DNA from: Eleusine coracana subsp. coracana
Lineage: Eukaryota; Streptophyta; Magnoliopsida; Poales; Poaceae
DNA: 64,000 nt
NCBI GenBank assembly: GCA_032690845.1
Contig: CM064430.1
Location: 53,727,882-53,791,881, forward strand
Direction of reading: 5' to 3'
The translations under genes were made by a program, and so were the position numbers. Shown piece after piece: positions 10,971 to 23,330 of this stretch. Within the stretch, counting starts at the first letter, position 1. Each line of letters begins with the position of its first letter. The notes below the pieces were generated by a model that did no database searches, was not told the DNA's origin, and saw nothing but the letters and a program-made list of their open reading frames with translations.

Positions 10971-13900
10971 ACGTGATGGAGGAAAATCACGATGTGAACT
11001 TGTTGGACCTGTGGAAGAAAAAAAAAAGTGTACAAGGTGTAATCAGTGTTTCGTCTGTATATATTGCTAGCAATACTGAAGATTTGCAGAGTCAGCTGGA
11101 AGTTTTTGGTAAAGACACCTAAACCAAAAGTATTATGTAGGCTAAATCTAAACACCTGCGTCGTTTCTTGGCATTTGCTTTCTGAAAATAGTCGCAGACT
11201 TGCAAATTCGGTTTCTTACAGGTAACTTTACATCATTGAAATTGAGGTCTGCGGTATATTTTAAAAATGCCCGAATAGGTCATACACAATTAGTACTGTT
11301 GAGCCAATCCTAAAAAATCCTTTGAAACTGCCTCTTGCTTCAAAACTGCACTAGCCATTAGCATTGATTTCATATATATACATATTTGTGGAGCCTCATT
11401 TTGCCATAAAATTTATGCATCCAGTTTTTTTTTCTGTAAAACTCAAACAATCCCTCTTAGTTCTATGAACTCATTTAAGAATGCAAGACAATAAGCTTTT
11501 ACAGAGTCAAGGAGATTGTACAGTTGCCAACATAAAAAAAGTTGCTTCGTTTTTAAGATAGCTTGAAGTGCTAGAACTTACCAGTTGTGATGAACACATC
11601 CAATTGCTTATTTGCATTAGAATTTTTTATGATCATAGAAGAAATGTGTCGGTAAGATACGAAGAGCAAAGACAACTCAATAGTAAGATGTGTGCCTTCC
11701 AACTATCTCTCAAACTCTTCACTCACTAGCTTTTACACAAATAAAAAATTGCCATAAAGAAATTACTTTTTTACTCTCTATTGCTATTGTTGGGTTCAAG
11801 GATATTTTAATTATCGTTAGATGTCCATAATTTTAGTGTCGAAAGTCATGTAGATCTTTTTCTTTATTTCACTTGATTGAACAATTAATAGGGGCATGTG
11901 CCCCCTCTCCCAAGCGCTCAAGATCAATATGATTCAAGTCAAGTTCAAGCAAGCTTTGATTTGAATAAGTTGTGTAGAAAATATTTTAAAAAGAAACAAA
12001 ATATCCATTAAGACACAAGAAATTACTAGAGATCAAACATGGATTTGAAATTGGCCACATATGAGTACAACTCTTATTCACAAGAAAAAAAACATACATT
12101 GTCCTTTTTGTAACTATCCGAGAGGCTATTTTGTGGGCATGGCAAATCAATGATGATGTGTGTTGTAACGAAGTGTAAGATGTCTGTGATCTAACATAAT
12201 TTCATGACTTGGTGAGATTCGTGAGCAGCCAAGGACCTATTTATCGATGTAGTGTTGTTTGTAGATTTTATGAGAAGAGCCATGACATGAGAGAAAGGTT
12301 GAGAAAAATTTCCAGAGTAAAGACAAATGAGTAACCATGCATCATGAAAAGCTAAAATTATGTGGAGCTAAGGGCGGCGGCTGAAAACAAACTAAAAAGC
12401 CAACATAAGAGGAGCAACAAAGAAAATAAACAACCATCGTTGAATGACTTGTTAATGGTGATGAGCAAAATTGAAAGCAATAATTATATAACATATCTCT
12501 TTTAGGTCAGATGATAGATATTTATTGTAAACTATCATCATAAAAAAAAATGATATTATCGACTTCAACAAAATTCACATGATTTATTTTTGAGAGGTTA
12601 TAAGTATAGACACGTAATTTGTACAATAGACATATGATTTCTACAATAGATGTCATGAAGAATTGCAGCGATTTTGTTTTATGAAAAATACGAGCAATGA
12701 TGTTGTAAAGTAATTCATAGGCAAGGAAAAAACATTTAATCTTTTATTAGTACTTCTTCTATTTTTAATTGTTCTTGGACAAAACTTTTAATTCAAAATT
12801 CATTCACACAATTTTAAGATCTGAAGATTGGATATTATGTATTACTTCTAGGTTTTTATTGATGACATTAGCATAACTTTTAATTTTAAAATTGGAGGAT
12901 AACACTTTCTATTGATGACATTAATAGATCTTAAATTTGTATGGTTGGAAAATAAAGCTTATGAACTGATCATATGTTATATATCTGTAAGACAAAAATA
13001 ATTTTATGTAACCTTTCGACCTGCCTTCATAATTTCACGTCTTGCTACACAAAGTTGCTAAATAGTTCGTGTTCTGCCAATTTTTCTTTTTTTTTATCAA
13101 GTCAAAGTTTTCTCTTTCTCTTTATGTTCAGAATTTCATGTTTTTATAAACTGAAGTTGGATATAGACTTTTTCATTTCATCTCAACCGTTAAATTTTTA
13201 TAGAATCTTATGATCTATATTTTCTCTTTGTTTCCTGATTGACGGGATAATTTCGTAATCTTAAAAGCAAACATGGTGGTTTCTTTTGATCTTCATGAAT
13301 CTTCGCTTGCTGCATATGCCATTTAATGATTTGTATTGACCCGCATGTAAATCAAGGTACCGATGACCTGAGCAACAATATGATGAAGATTATGAAAAAA
13401 AAATTCTTACTTAGATGATAGAGATTATAATTAAGAAGAGACCATGATACTCTAACTAGTTATACAATAGTTAAATATTTGTGTACTTATTTTGTCCTAT
13501 CATAAATTATGTCAACGCGTATCACTTTCCTTTATGTTTCTATTTTTTATTCTAAACTTTGTTTTTTGATTATTGAATCAGAGTTTATCGCATGTCAAAC
13601 TAAAATAGTTGCTAAATAGTTTGTGTCCTGCCAATTTTTCTTTTTATCAAATAAAAAAGTTTCTTCTTTATAGATATTTCTGTTTGGGATTTTATGATTT
13701 TATAAATTGAAGTTAGATATGAACTCTTTCATTTCATCCCAATCATTAAATCTTATATGATATTTACTTTTTTTCCCAATTAATATATTGATTTGATGAT
13801 TTTAAAAGTGAATATGGTGATTTTTTAAAATAAAAATATAATAGATTAATATTTCATAAGAGATCTTAAAATTATATGGTTGATAAATAAAGCACATAAG

Positions 13901-14446
13901 CTGATCAAATGTTGTATAACTTTATTAAAAGTCATATGAATAATTTTTAGAGGCTAGTGGAAACAAATTTTTTGACGTGCCTTCACGATTTCACGTCCTG
14001 CCACACAAAGCGGCTAGTCGCTGCCGGGTGGCCCCCGCACGTCTGCCCCTGGGGCCTTCGGCGGGCCGCACCCCAACGCCCAACTGCGCCGCGGCGACGC
14101 GTGAGCCCAACCCGCTTCATCGGCTCCACCTCGCTTAACTCAGTTCGCCCTTCCACTTCGCCGCGCGCGCACGTATCCTCGATACTCACGGTCACGGCGG
14201 TCAGCCGCTCACCATCACAGCCCACCTGCTTCTGGGGGCTCGTCGCGCGTCGTCTCCTTCGCCGCGAGCCACACACGCAGAGCCCATACATCGCGTCGCG
14301 TCGCCTCCAGCGCGGCAGGCCGACCTGCCCCGCCCAGCTCCGCTCCCCTCCATAAATTTATAATTTTCCGCGTCGCGCATCCCTCCCCTTTCCCAATCCA
14401 GCACAGCACCGAAATCGCAGGCGATTAAAAAAGGTAAAACTAACAT
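10971..14446. other. Intergenic, AT-rich, with degenerate repeats
   Basis: From about 11100 to 13970 the sequence is AT-rich and gene-free. It turns abruptly GC-rich near 13980, towards the promoter of the RNA-binding protein gene. The AT-rich part includes diverged repeated blocks at 12922-14015. No RNA gene or conserved ORF was recognised. Confidence 0.5.
12922..14015. repeat. Diverged direct repeats in AT-rich spacer
   Basis: Block 12925-13205 recurs in two parts. TTGCTAAATAGTTCGTG near 13051 matches a site near 13607. The segment TTTCACGTCTTGCTACACAAAG near 13033 matches one near 13988. Both recur with the same neighbours but different offsets (about 556 and 955 bp), so the repeats were broken by later insertions or deletions. 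They are probably remnants of an unclassified transposon. Confidence 0.5.
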
Positions 14447-14725
14447 CTACCACCGCATCGCGGCATCGCCAGCCAGCCACCACCGAGCGGAGGAGGGGGC
14501 GAAGGAAGGAAGGCAGGCAGCAAAAGGTTCGATAAAAAGGAGAGGAGGAGACGAGGCGTGCCGTCCGACCCCAAGCAACGTACCCCCACCTCCCTCCCCC
14601 TCCCATGCCCGCATCGAGATCTTAGCGGGAGAGCGAGAGGAGAGGCGACGCGGGCCCCCCGATCCCTCCTCGTCTTCGTAGTCGTCGTCGTCGCCGCCGC
14701 CGCCGCAGCCGCAGCCGACCCACCG

Positions 14726-15018
14726 GTAAGTGGGTTGCACGATCAGCTACCGCCGTTGCTCGCGCGCCCGATCGGTGTCGGATCGCGCGGGCGGCGGCCG
14801 GATCTGGTACGGATCTCGACGCGAGCTCGTAATTCCGCGGTCCTGTGCGGTAAGGGCGTTGGCGCCTTGTGCCCGATCGCGGCGTAGCTTTCGGCTCGGA
14901 TCTAGCTCGTGTCCCTCGCGCGCGCGTTTCTGTGGCGAACGTTGTGGATAAGTAGGGGCTTTGTCCGCATTCGGCGTGGGCGGCTGGTATGAAACTGAGC
15001 CCGCGTTGTGGATTGCAG
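14726..15018 (+). other. Intron in the 5' UTR of the RRM protein gene
   Basis: The donor CCACCG|GTAAGTGG at 14726 and the acceptor GGATTGCAG ending at 15018 bracket 293 bp between a CT-rich leader and the start codon at 15050. Leader introns are common in plant RNA-binding protein genes. The exact leader start was not determined. Confidence 0.7.
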
Positions 15019-15049
15019 GGGGAGGAGGAGGGGAGGGGAGGACGCGACC

Positions 15050-18000
15050 ATGGAGGCCGACTCCGGGAAGCTCTTCGTCGGCGGCATCTCCTGGGAGACG
15101 GACGAGGAGCGCCTCCGCGACTACTTCGGCCGCTTCGGGGAGGTCACCGAGGCCGTCATCATGCGGGACCGCAACACCGGCCGCGCCCGTGGCTTCGGCT
15201 TCGTCGTCTTTGCCGATGCCACGGTTGCTGAGCGCGTCACCATGGACAAGCACATGATCGACGGCCGCATGGTACTTGCGTCATGCTCTTCTCTGCCAGT
15301 GCATTGACGTGCATTTCGATCAGAATTCTGTTGTGGAGCTGTTTCTTACTGTACGAGCTGAATTGCCCATTTCTGGTTCAGGTGGAAGCGAAGAAAGCAG
15401 TTCCTAGGGACGACCAGAGTATTGTGAGCAAGAACAATTGCAGCAGCATAGGGTCACCTGGACCGGGACGTACAAGAAAGATCTTTGTTGGTGGTCTGGC
15501 ATCTAATGTTACCGAGGTCGAATTCAGAAGATACTTTGAGCAGTTCGGCATGATAACCGATGTGGTCGTGATGTACGACCACAACACTCAGAGGCCTAGG
15601 GGCTTTGGTTTCATCACCTATGATTCAGAAGACGCAGTGGATAAGGCCCTCCACAAGAACTTTCATGAGCTGAATGGTAAAATGGTTGAGGTTAAAAGGG
15701 CTGTCCCAAAGGAGCAGTCTCCTGGGCCTGTTACCCGTTCACCCGCGGGAGGCCAAAATTATGGTATGAGCAGGGTCCATAGCTTCCTGAATGGCTTCAA
15801 CCAGGGTTACAACTCAAATCCTATTGGTGGTTATGGCATGAGGGTGGATGGTAGGTATGGCCTTCTTACAGGAGCAAGGAATGGGTTCTCTTCTTTTGGG
15901 CCGGGTTATGGAATGGGCATGAATATTGAAAGTGGGATGAGTGGAAATTTTGGTCCAAACACTGGTTTCATCAATAGCTCCAGTGGGCGTCAAATAGGTT
16001 CTTTTTACAATGGTAGTTTCAACAGATTAGGTAGTCCTATTGGGTATGTTGGACTTAATGATGATTCAGGATCAATATTGAGCTCAATGGGTAGAAATGT
16101 TTGGGGCAATGGAAATCTAAACTACTCAGGCAATCCAATAAACACGAATTCTTTTGGTCCACCTGGAAATGGTGGAGGCATTAATGGTGACGGCATTAGT
16201 TGGGGAGGCCTTACATCTGCACCCGGGATGGGCAACATTTCAAGCATTGGTTCAGGAAATCTTGGCCGTGGAGCTGGAGATGGTAACTTTGGTTTGCCTT
16301 CCGGCAGCTATGGAAGGAGCAATTCAACTGGTACTATTGGCGAACAATTTTCTGCATCTGCCAATGCATATGATTCGAACAACACAGGTACTTATGGCAG
16401 CAACTCTATTTATGGTGATACAACCTGGAGATTCTCATCATCTGAGGTCGACATTCCTCCTTTTGGTCATGAGCTTGGAAATGTTGATCCGGATATCAAA
16501 TCAGAAATATCAGCAAGTTACATGGGCAACTATACTGTTAATAACAATCAGACCAGCAGAGGTCAGTTGCTATTTCAACACTGCAATGATCTACATATAG
16601 TTTATCTTTCTTTTAATAGTGAATATGCTGCGTAAATAAGTTAGCGATTTCAACAGGTGGAAAATAACGAATATGAAATGCATTCCTTCCTCAGTTTAGG
16701 ATTTAGGATAACAATGTATCAGTGAAAAAATGAAGTATTGCAGCTGATTAAGCTGGTAGACATAAAGCAAAAGTGATATGGTATTTCTTGTGTGGTTCTT
16801 TGAATTTCATGCACAATGGAACTAATTTTACGCACAGGATTTATTTTGTGAACTCTCTTGGTTGTGATGATCTAAGTTATGTTTTAGCACCGGTTGTTCC
16901 AACTTTCCAAGTATGTTCAAGTGCTGGACGACACTTCTTATAGTGACATTCACTACCAGATATAAGCAATAAATCATGTAACATTGGCACACATCCTATT
17001 TTATGACCTGAAAAGAGTCATCAATACATTTAGGGCATGTTCGGTTGCGTAGGGTTTGAGAGGGATTGGTTGGGAATGAAGGGGATTAAATCCTATCCCC
17101 ATGATGAATAATAAGAACAACAATAATATTTTTGGTGAAGGATTGAGTCCCCCTCAATCCCTGCAAAACCCCCTTGGGGAGGGGGGGGGGGGGGGGGATA
17201 GCCGAATGAGCCTTACAATAATTATGGTTTCAAATGACCACAAAAGGCACGCAGCTCATACCCAAAGTTCAGGTGAAATTTATCTTGTCTTCTAGCATAG
17301 TGGCTTTTAGTCACTCAGCTACCTCTAGATTCAAATAGACAAATAAAGCAACTTGTTCGGGTCAAATGATGCAGTTATCCTGATGTGGAAAGATATAACT
17401 TTTTTGAGCTTTTCCTGCTTGATCAGTTGAAATGAGCACTTAGCATTCAGCTGCACACTTTTTATGTTTTTAAAATGTATTAAAAGTACTATGAATTTGC
17501 AGAAACTTCTAAAGCCGTGAATCATGAGGAATATCAATAGCAAACATTGTTATTTTCCTTCACATAGTCGTTATTAAGGATGCAATTTATTGTATGATGT
17601 TTTTCAACAATTTGGTTTGTTTGTTAACAACATATGGCATAAATTTAGAGAAATATTTGTGAGAAGTTCTTTTAGTAAATATCATTTTTTACATACAGTT
17701 TGGGTGTGTTTGGTATTTTTTACCATTTCATCCTGTATTACATGAGGTGTATTGATTGGCCATGTAGTTGAACACCTGGCAAAATAATGACCCAGTCATG
17801 CCAATAATATTTCCTGGGCTTGTAATGTCATTACTTAATATGAGGAAACAGTTTCAGCCAACTTTACCTTTGAATGAACCAGTAACTGAGTTATGGACTG
17901 ATTCTCATTGGTCTACTAATTCTTACAAAGTCTCAAATTTATCCTACCTCAGTAAATGCATATTTACGAGCAGCTGTCTATGCCTGACACTAAAATGAAA

Positions 18001-19129
18001 GAGTGGATTAATGAATATGGCATTAGGCCACATATCGCAGCACCAAGCTGTTATGCTTCTTATTCTACTACTAGGTTCTTAAACAGCTTATCCCTTTTGT
18101 TTTTGTTTTTTTCGCGTGAAGGAAAGGGAACATGTTAGATTTACTTGAGCATGACATGAGCGGGGTTTACTTAATAACCATAGGATATAGATGACATACT
18201 TTCCTCTCCTTGATCTGTTTACTTGAACATCAAGATGCATATATTTTGTGCAAGAAGAAATCCAGCTGTTGATATTGAAAATTTACAGATATTAATAGAA
18301 ACTAAGAATACAGAAGTTGGTGTTTCTATTGTGAGCCTGTGAATTGAAATGACATGACAATTTTGGGTCACCTGTATCAAAAAGCTATCCCAAATTTTTG
18401 ACAGCAACACAACATCTTCATTTGCTATATTTTATTTATTGATTTATAGTGGTGATGGTTTATTTGTGTTTCCATGCATTTAATACTCTGCCAATAAGTA
18501 AGGCCTATTAGCAAAATAGGGATGTTATATTATTACAAGCTTGATTACATTCTAGTAAATCTTACAGTCATGAGAAAATTAATTAATTACAAGTGAGAAT
18601 GTGTAATTACTTTAGTTTATGCCTGGTCAAAAATACCAGCAGGATCAAGATTGGAGGATTCAAAAGGGGCCATGATCGTACATGTTTTTTTTTTGTCTTT
18701 TTTTTCCTGAAAGATCCGTGCATTGATTTCGTAGTCTTTAGAGTTTGATTTTAATTGGGACAAGACAATTGTCCTGTGCATTGAATCACGGTATGGTTCT
18801 AATTGGAATTCCTTGTCGTGTAGACAAGCTATTCTCCATACTGACCATAAACATTTCATTTCTCGTTAGTGACATACAATTCCTGTATTGAATAGGAAAC
18901 TAGCCAAGTACGCTGTTTGAAATTGAATTAGTGGGGCGCTGCACAAGTATATTGTTGTTAACACAATGTTTTATCAATCAATCATCTCTTCAATACAAGA
19001 TACATAGCTCTCCTATGTGCTCCATAAAGAAAAGCCAGTTATCCATGTATTGACACATACTGATGACAGTTGTTAAAAATATATTTCTGATTATGATTTG
19101 TTGATGATTTTGCAGGTATCACTTCCTAG
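15050..19129 (+). CDS. Two-RRM hnRNP A/B-like RNA-binding protein
   Basis: Coding exons are 15050-15271, 15382-16561 and a 14-nt coding tail, 19116-19129, giving 471 aa. RRM1 starts at residue 7 with RNP2 LFVGGI (8-13) and RNP1 RGFGFVVF (47-54). RRM2 has RNP2 IFVGGL (108-113) and RNP1 RGFGFITY (147-154). The remaining 280 residues are rich in Gly, Asn and Ser with repeated Gly-Tyr, Gly-Phe and Asn-Gly pairs, the low-complexity tail of plant hnRNP1/RNP1-type proteins that shuttle between nucleus and cytoplasm and act in RNA processing. The last exon is inferred: the phase-1 donor at 16562 joins an acceptor ending at 19115 and adds GITS before the stop, which fits the short C-terminus of this family better than reading through. 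If the 2.55 kb intron is retained, translation would instead stop at 16635. Confidence 0.88.
16562..19115 (+). other. Last intron of the RRM protein gene, with a MITE
   Basis: The 2554-bp GT-AG intron carries a MITE with a 17-G run (17035-17212) and is otherwise AT-rich and non-coding. An alternative acceptor at 16656 would give a nearly immediate stop and a similar-length protein. Confidence 0.6.
17035..17212. mobile_element. Short MITE in intron, with poly-G tract
   Basis: The left end GGGCATGTTCGGTTG is mirrored by a right end whose reverse complement reads GGCTCATTCGGCTAT. A second inner pair matches (GAGAGGGATTG and CAATCCCTG). A run of 17 G lies at 17181-17197 within the right arm. No coding sequence is present. 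Confidence 0.6.
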
Positions 19130-20041
19130 GGAGAGTACTATTATATTCTTATATAACTTGGGATAGGCGAAACACCCACTATATCAGGCTTTCAGGTGCA
19201 TGACTGTGAATTGGTGATTGTCAGATTAATATACAGGTTAGTTGCTTGTTTCTAGGTAACCAAAGGTGTGGTTTACGAACACCAAAGTGCTAGAGGAGCA
19301 GATACAAACATTTTGTGAAGGTTTCAGATTTTAGTTTAATGTCTACTTGTATTAGGTCTTTGGTTTTTGAATGAGATGTGCAGTGTTGATTTCGGCACAT
19401 ACTTAGAAGTGTTCCAACATAAGCTGGAATTCTGTCATACGGAAAAAACTTGTATACCAAAGGAATGATGTATTATCTTGCCCATTTATGGCTACATTAG
19501 CTCGCTTGTTTTCATTCTATGTTTAACCATTCTATCCGTATACTAGAGATTTGCCTGCCTTATTGGTAAAGGTACTGGGGTGCCAATGCCATCTTGACCC
19601 TAGTAATAAAGCCACTAAAAGTACATATATGTAATAATCCCTTTGTCTTGTGTATTATTTTTTTTGTATGTTTTGCTTAGTTAGGCTCCATGCTCTATTG
19701 TTAATTTCCCAGCCGAGATCAATATAGTTTATCAAGTTTGCGAGTCCCATGTGAATTTGGACGGATCTTTTTAAAAATTTCCAAGTATAGCCTGCTATAC
19801 GAGTTGCTCTTGAATTAAGCTGTAGATTTGCTTATGAAATATTCCTGTTTTGCTTCTTGGACACAAGTTTTGTGACGGACTTTCCAGCACCTGCTATCTA
19901 CTCCCTCCAGTGTTTTTTTTATTTATTTAAATGATGTCATGGCAACTTGTTTATAGTTTAAAAATGAGGTAGATTTGTTAAGGGGGGGTTCTAGAATGTT
20001 GGCTTAATCATGTTGGGTTAACATGCTTTCATATTACAAAG

Positions 20042-20290
20042 ATTTAGAAACATGTGTTCACTAGCATAGAATCTGCTATAATCCACACGGGAAAGCTGGG
20101 AAAGTTGCAGGTTTTTAGTTAGCTCCAAAAATGGGAAAGTTGCATCGTTTGCAATGTTTGCGCAGAACTTGCATGTTTTTAGTTAGCTCCCAATATTTAG
20201 AAACATGTATTCGCACATAGAATCTGTTGTAATCAGTATAGAATTTCATGTTTTTAGTTAGCTCCCAAAATGGGAAAGTTGCATTTTTCT
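20042..20290. repeat. Tandem-like direct repeats of about 154 bp
   Basis: ATTTAGAAACATGT followed by a run to GTAATC occurs near 20041 and again near 20195. The motif TTTTAGTTAGCTCC occurs three times (about 20113, 20176 and 20252). The block is a partly deleted duplication of unknown origin. Confidence 0.6.
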
Positions 20291-20480
20291 TCATGTCTGA
20301 CACAAGCAACAAATTCTGAATTCTTTTGACTGCTGTGCCAAAAGTGGCAAAATGTAGTGTGTTTCTGTACGTATGGTGACAATGCTTTTAGCAAGTTTTG
20401 CAGAAGAGTCGAGTCATTTCATGTAAAGAAGTCGACCAAAAGTAACGTGTGAGGAGACATAACTAGGAGAATAAGACCCT

Positions 20481-20869
20481 GACCCTGTTTGGATCCTCTA
20501 GTTGATAACCTCCTAAAGTTTAGTCAGTTAAAGTTTAGCCAACTAAATTTTAGAAGGTACATGTTTAGATCCATAGCTAAAACATAGTTAAAATTTTTGA
20601 TTAAATAAAAAATAGACATGTCTATCTATCCTTTATTAACTAACCAAAAAGTGGATATATATGTGGGTTGAAAAAAAATATCACATGTGAGGGGTAGTTT
20701 TGACTTTAGTTGTCTTTTTTCAAGTTAGGAGGATTAGAGTGACTAGAGATCTAAATTTTAGGAGGTGGACTCGTTAAAGTTTATGAGATATTAGAAGATC
20801 ATGTTTGAAGCAAAAGTGACTAAAGTTTAGCCAACTAAAATTTAGAAAGTGGACCTAAACAGATCCTAA
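20481..20869. mobile_element. MITE, copy 1 of a tandem pair
   Basis: The left end GACCCTGTTTGGATCC is mirrored at the right by the reverse complement of AACAGATCCTAA. The interior is built of CTAAAGTTTAG-like blocks and has no coding capacity. A close relative follows in the same orientation after 26 bp. Confidence 0.65.
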
Positions 20870-20895
20870 ATAAGTTAGACAAGTGGCTAAACTTG

Positions 20896-21288
20896 GGCCC
20901 TATTTGGATTCTCTAGTTTGCTAAATTTTAGCCTCTTAAAGTTTAGTCAACTAAAGTTTAGCAAACTAAACTTTAGGAGGTACATGTTTGGATCCATAGC
21001 TAAAATCTTTGAGTAAATAAAAAATAGACATGTCTATCCTTTATTAAAAAAAATCAAAAAGTGGATATATGTGTAGGTGGAAGAAAAATATTATATATGA
21101 GGGGGGTAGTTTTAATTTTAGTTCTTTTTTCAAGTTTAGAAGGTTTTAAGAGGGGTTGAAGTGACTAAAGATCTAAAGTTTAAGAGGTGAGTTAACTAAA
21201 ATTTAGTTTATTTTAGGAGGTCATGTTTAGAGCAAAAATAATTAAAGTTTAGCTAATTAAAGTTTAAAAGGTGAATCGAAACAGGGCC
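20896..21288. mobile_element. MITE, copy 2 of a tandem pair
   Basis: GGCCCTATTTGGATTC at the left is mirrored by GAATCGAAACAGGGCC at the right. The body aligns with copy 1 through most of its length (shared AAAAAATAGACATGTCTAT and AAAAAGTGGATATAT), so the two belong to one family and lie head to tail. Confidence 0.7.
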
Positions 21289-21609
21289 TTGATTTGATGA
21301 AGTTGGGTGTAGCAAAGTTTAACGGACTTGCCTTGCCTTTTTACGTATCATGACGACTTTGGGCTCTGAAGGGAGTGCGACATGTCAATAAACACCATAT
21401 CCCCTTATAAATAGGCCATAAAATCTTGTCTGAAAGAAATACCCTTGTCGCTAAAATATAACAAACCCATTGTGCATACATGTCCTTGTTTTTCTCTTCT
21501 TTTTTTTTGCGAGTAAGATCTAACATTCACTTTTTCTTTAGGCATATAATTTCATTCTTGTTCTGTACAGTTGTGACTTGTGAGTAGAGTTCTGTTATGA
21601 TATGTTTTA

Positions 21610-22467
21610 GGAATAAATCCTAGTTTAGTATCTCAGCTATTATTATTGTGTGGTTTTGGTCCTTTATTTACAAAATCAGGCACTCAGAGTCTCTCAATTC
21701 CTCCGTTTGGTTTTCGTCCCTGGACAGTTTTGATTCCGTTTTTGTCATGCGTGACACAATCATAACATGGGTCCTACCTATTTTTCTATTTTTTCCTTTT
21801 TTCTTCTTCTCCCTCTCCTACGTGGATAGACGATGTCGTCACCGCCTTGTCAGGGGCGGTGGTGAGCATGGGCATGGAGGCGGAGGACGCGTGGGCTCGA
21901 GCGAAGGCGAGCGGAGCTGGGGCTGAGAGCGGGTGGCACAAGTGGAGATGGGGCCGAGCGCAAACATTGAGGTGGAGGGCGGTGCAAGCTCGGACGAAGA
22001 TGGGCGGAGGTAGGGCTGAGTGCGGGCATGGAGGCGGAGGGCGAGGCGGAGTTGGAGCTGAGCACGAGCATGGAGGCAGAGGGCGGTGCGAGCTCAGGTG
22101 GAGACGAGCGGGTGGCACAGGTGGAAGCGGGTGGCGTTAGGGCTGAGCACGGGCGTGGAGGCAGATGACGGCGCGGGCTCGGGCGGCACAGGCGGAGTTG
22201 GGGCGTCGCCAGCCGCTGTCGTGGCTCCCTCACCGGTCGTCATACCCTCACCAACCGTGACATGGTGGCCTCTTTTCTTTTCTTTTCCTCGATCACAACT
22301 AAGTCAATAAATCAAGGTTGTTATGTAGCACAAAATCGGAGTGAAAATTATTGAGGGACGAAAACCGAACAGATTTAAGAGTTCAGGGACTAAGTGTCCG
22401 GTTTTATAGTTAAGGGATCAAGATTGCATGATTGCAATAGTTAAGGAACCAAACTTACACTTCTTCC
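21610..22467. mobile_element. Mutator-like element with GC-rich interior (Pack-MULE-like)
   Basis: Long imperfect terminal inverted repeats of about 115 bp start GGAATAAATCC at the left; the right end reads GGAAGAAGTGT as reverse complement. They are flanked by a 9-bp target duplication with one mismatch, TATGTTTTA (21601-21609) and TACGTTTTA (22468-22476). Long TIRs plus a 9-bp duplication identify a Mutator-like element. There is no transposase. The interior (about 21840-22260) is abruptly GC-rich and made of imperfect repeats of a GAGCATGGAGGCGGAGGGCG type, unlike the AT-rich TIRs. It could be captured host sequence or an expanded minisatellite. Confidence 0.75.
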
Positions 22468-23017
22468 TACGTTTTATAGTCGGGTTGATTTGCTGGGTTC
22501 ACGGGCAAGCCCAACTATGGGTAGGGGTAGCTAGCTCGCTCTGAGGACTTGTCGTAGACTCGAAACGAACAAAAACAAGTAGCCCGACAGAGATACGTTA
22601 CGGACCTAATGGGCTAGTCACAGGTCGTATAACGAGTGAGCCATGCCCGGCCCGTGTAAGTATGTACTAACGTACCACTGAAAACTAGTTTCAAAGCAAA
22701 GCGTTTCATTGAGTACGAAAATCGTTGCTTAACAATCGAAAGAAAAAACTTCGCTTAACGAGACGGGTTAATAATGGTGACCATCTACGTAAGATACGGG
22801 GACATGGACACATCAGAGGAACCAAAGCAAACGTAGTTCTTTGCTCTCATTACCGGTCCGTATCTGTACCGTCGATAGGTACCGATTTCCCGGTCTTTGT
22901 AGTGATGGATAACTTGTTGTGTGTTCATCACGCGTTACCGATCAATGTCAAGAACAAGATGAAGACTCACCACCCCCACAATTTAGTGATTCTTTTTGTG
23001 CATAATGAAAAAGGATG

Positions 23018-23330
23018 TGTTTGTTTCTTTCGGTCTAAATTTTAGTGAGATCACATCAATCATTAAAATACTATATATAATTATTAAATATATATTAAAT
23101 ATAAAACTAATTACAGAGTTGAATGTGCATCAGCGTGATAAATTTATTAAGCTTAATTAAATCATTATTAAGAGATGTTTACTGTAGTATTACATGATCT
23201 AATTATGACCTAATTAATTTTAATGGATTTGTCTCGTGAGGGTTATAGATTAGATTTTATCAGTAATCTATATTTAATACTTCTAATTAATATCACAATA
23301 TTCGATATGACACCCAAACATTATCATGTG
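23018..23330. mobile_element. Probable MITE
   Basis: An AT-rich block of about 310 bp starts at TCTAAATTTTAGTGAGA and ends near ACACCCAAACA. It has a layout common in grass MITEs: TTAATTAAAT blocks, an AGTATTACATGATC centre and TGTCTCGTGAGG. Boundaries and superfamily are uncertain. Confidence 0.45.

Noticed and set aside
16657..16668. Alternative last exon of the RRM gene starting at 16657
   Set aside because: The acceptor is usable but gives GGK and a stop. The GITS ending from 19116 fits the family's short C-terminus better; kept only as an isoform possibility.
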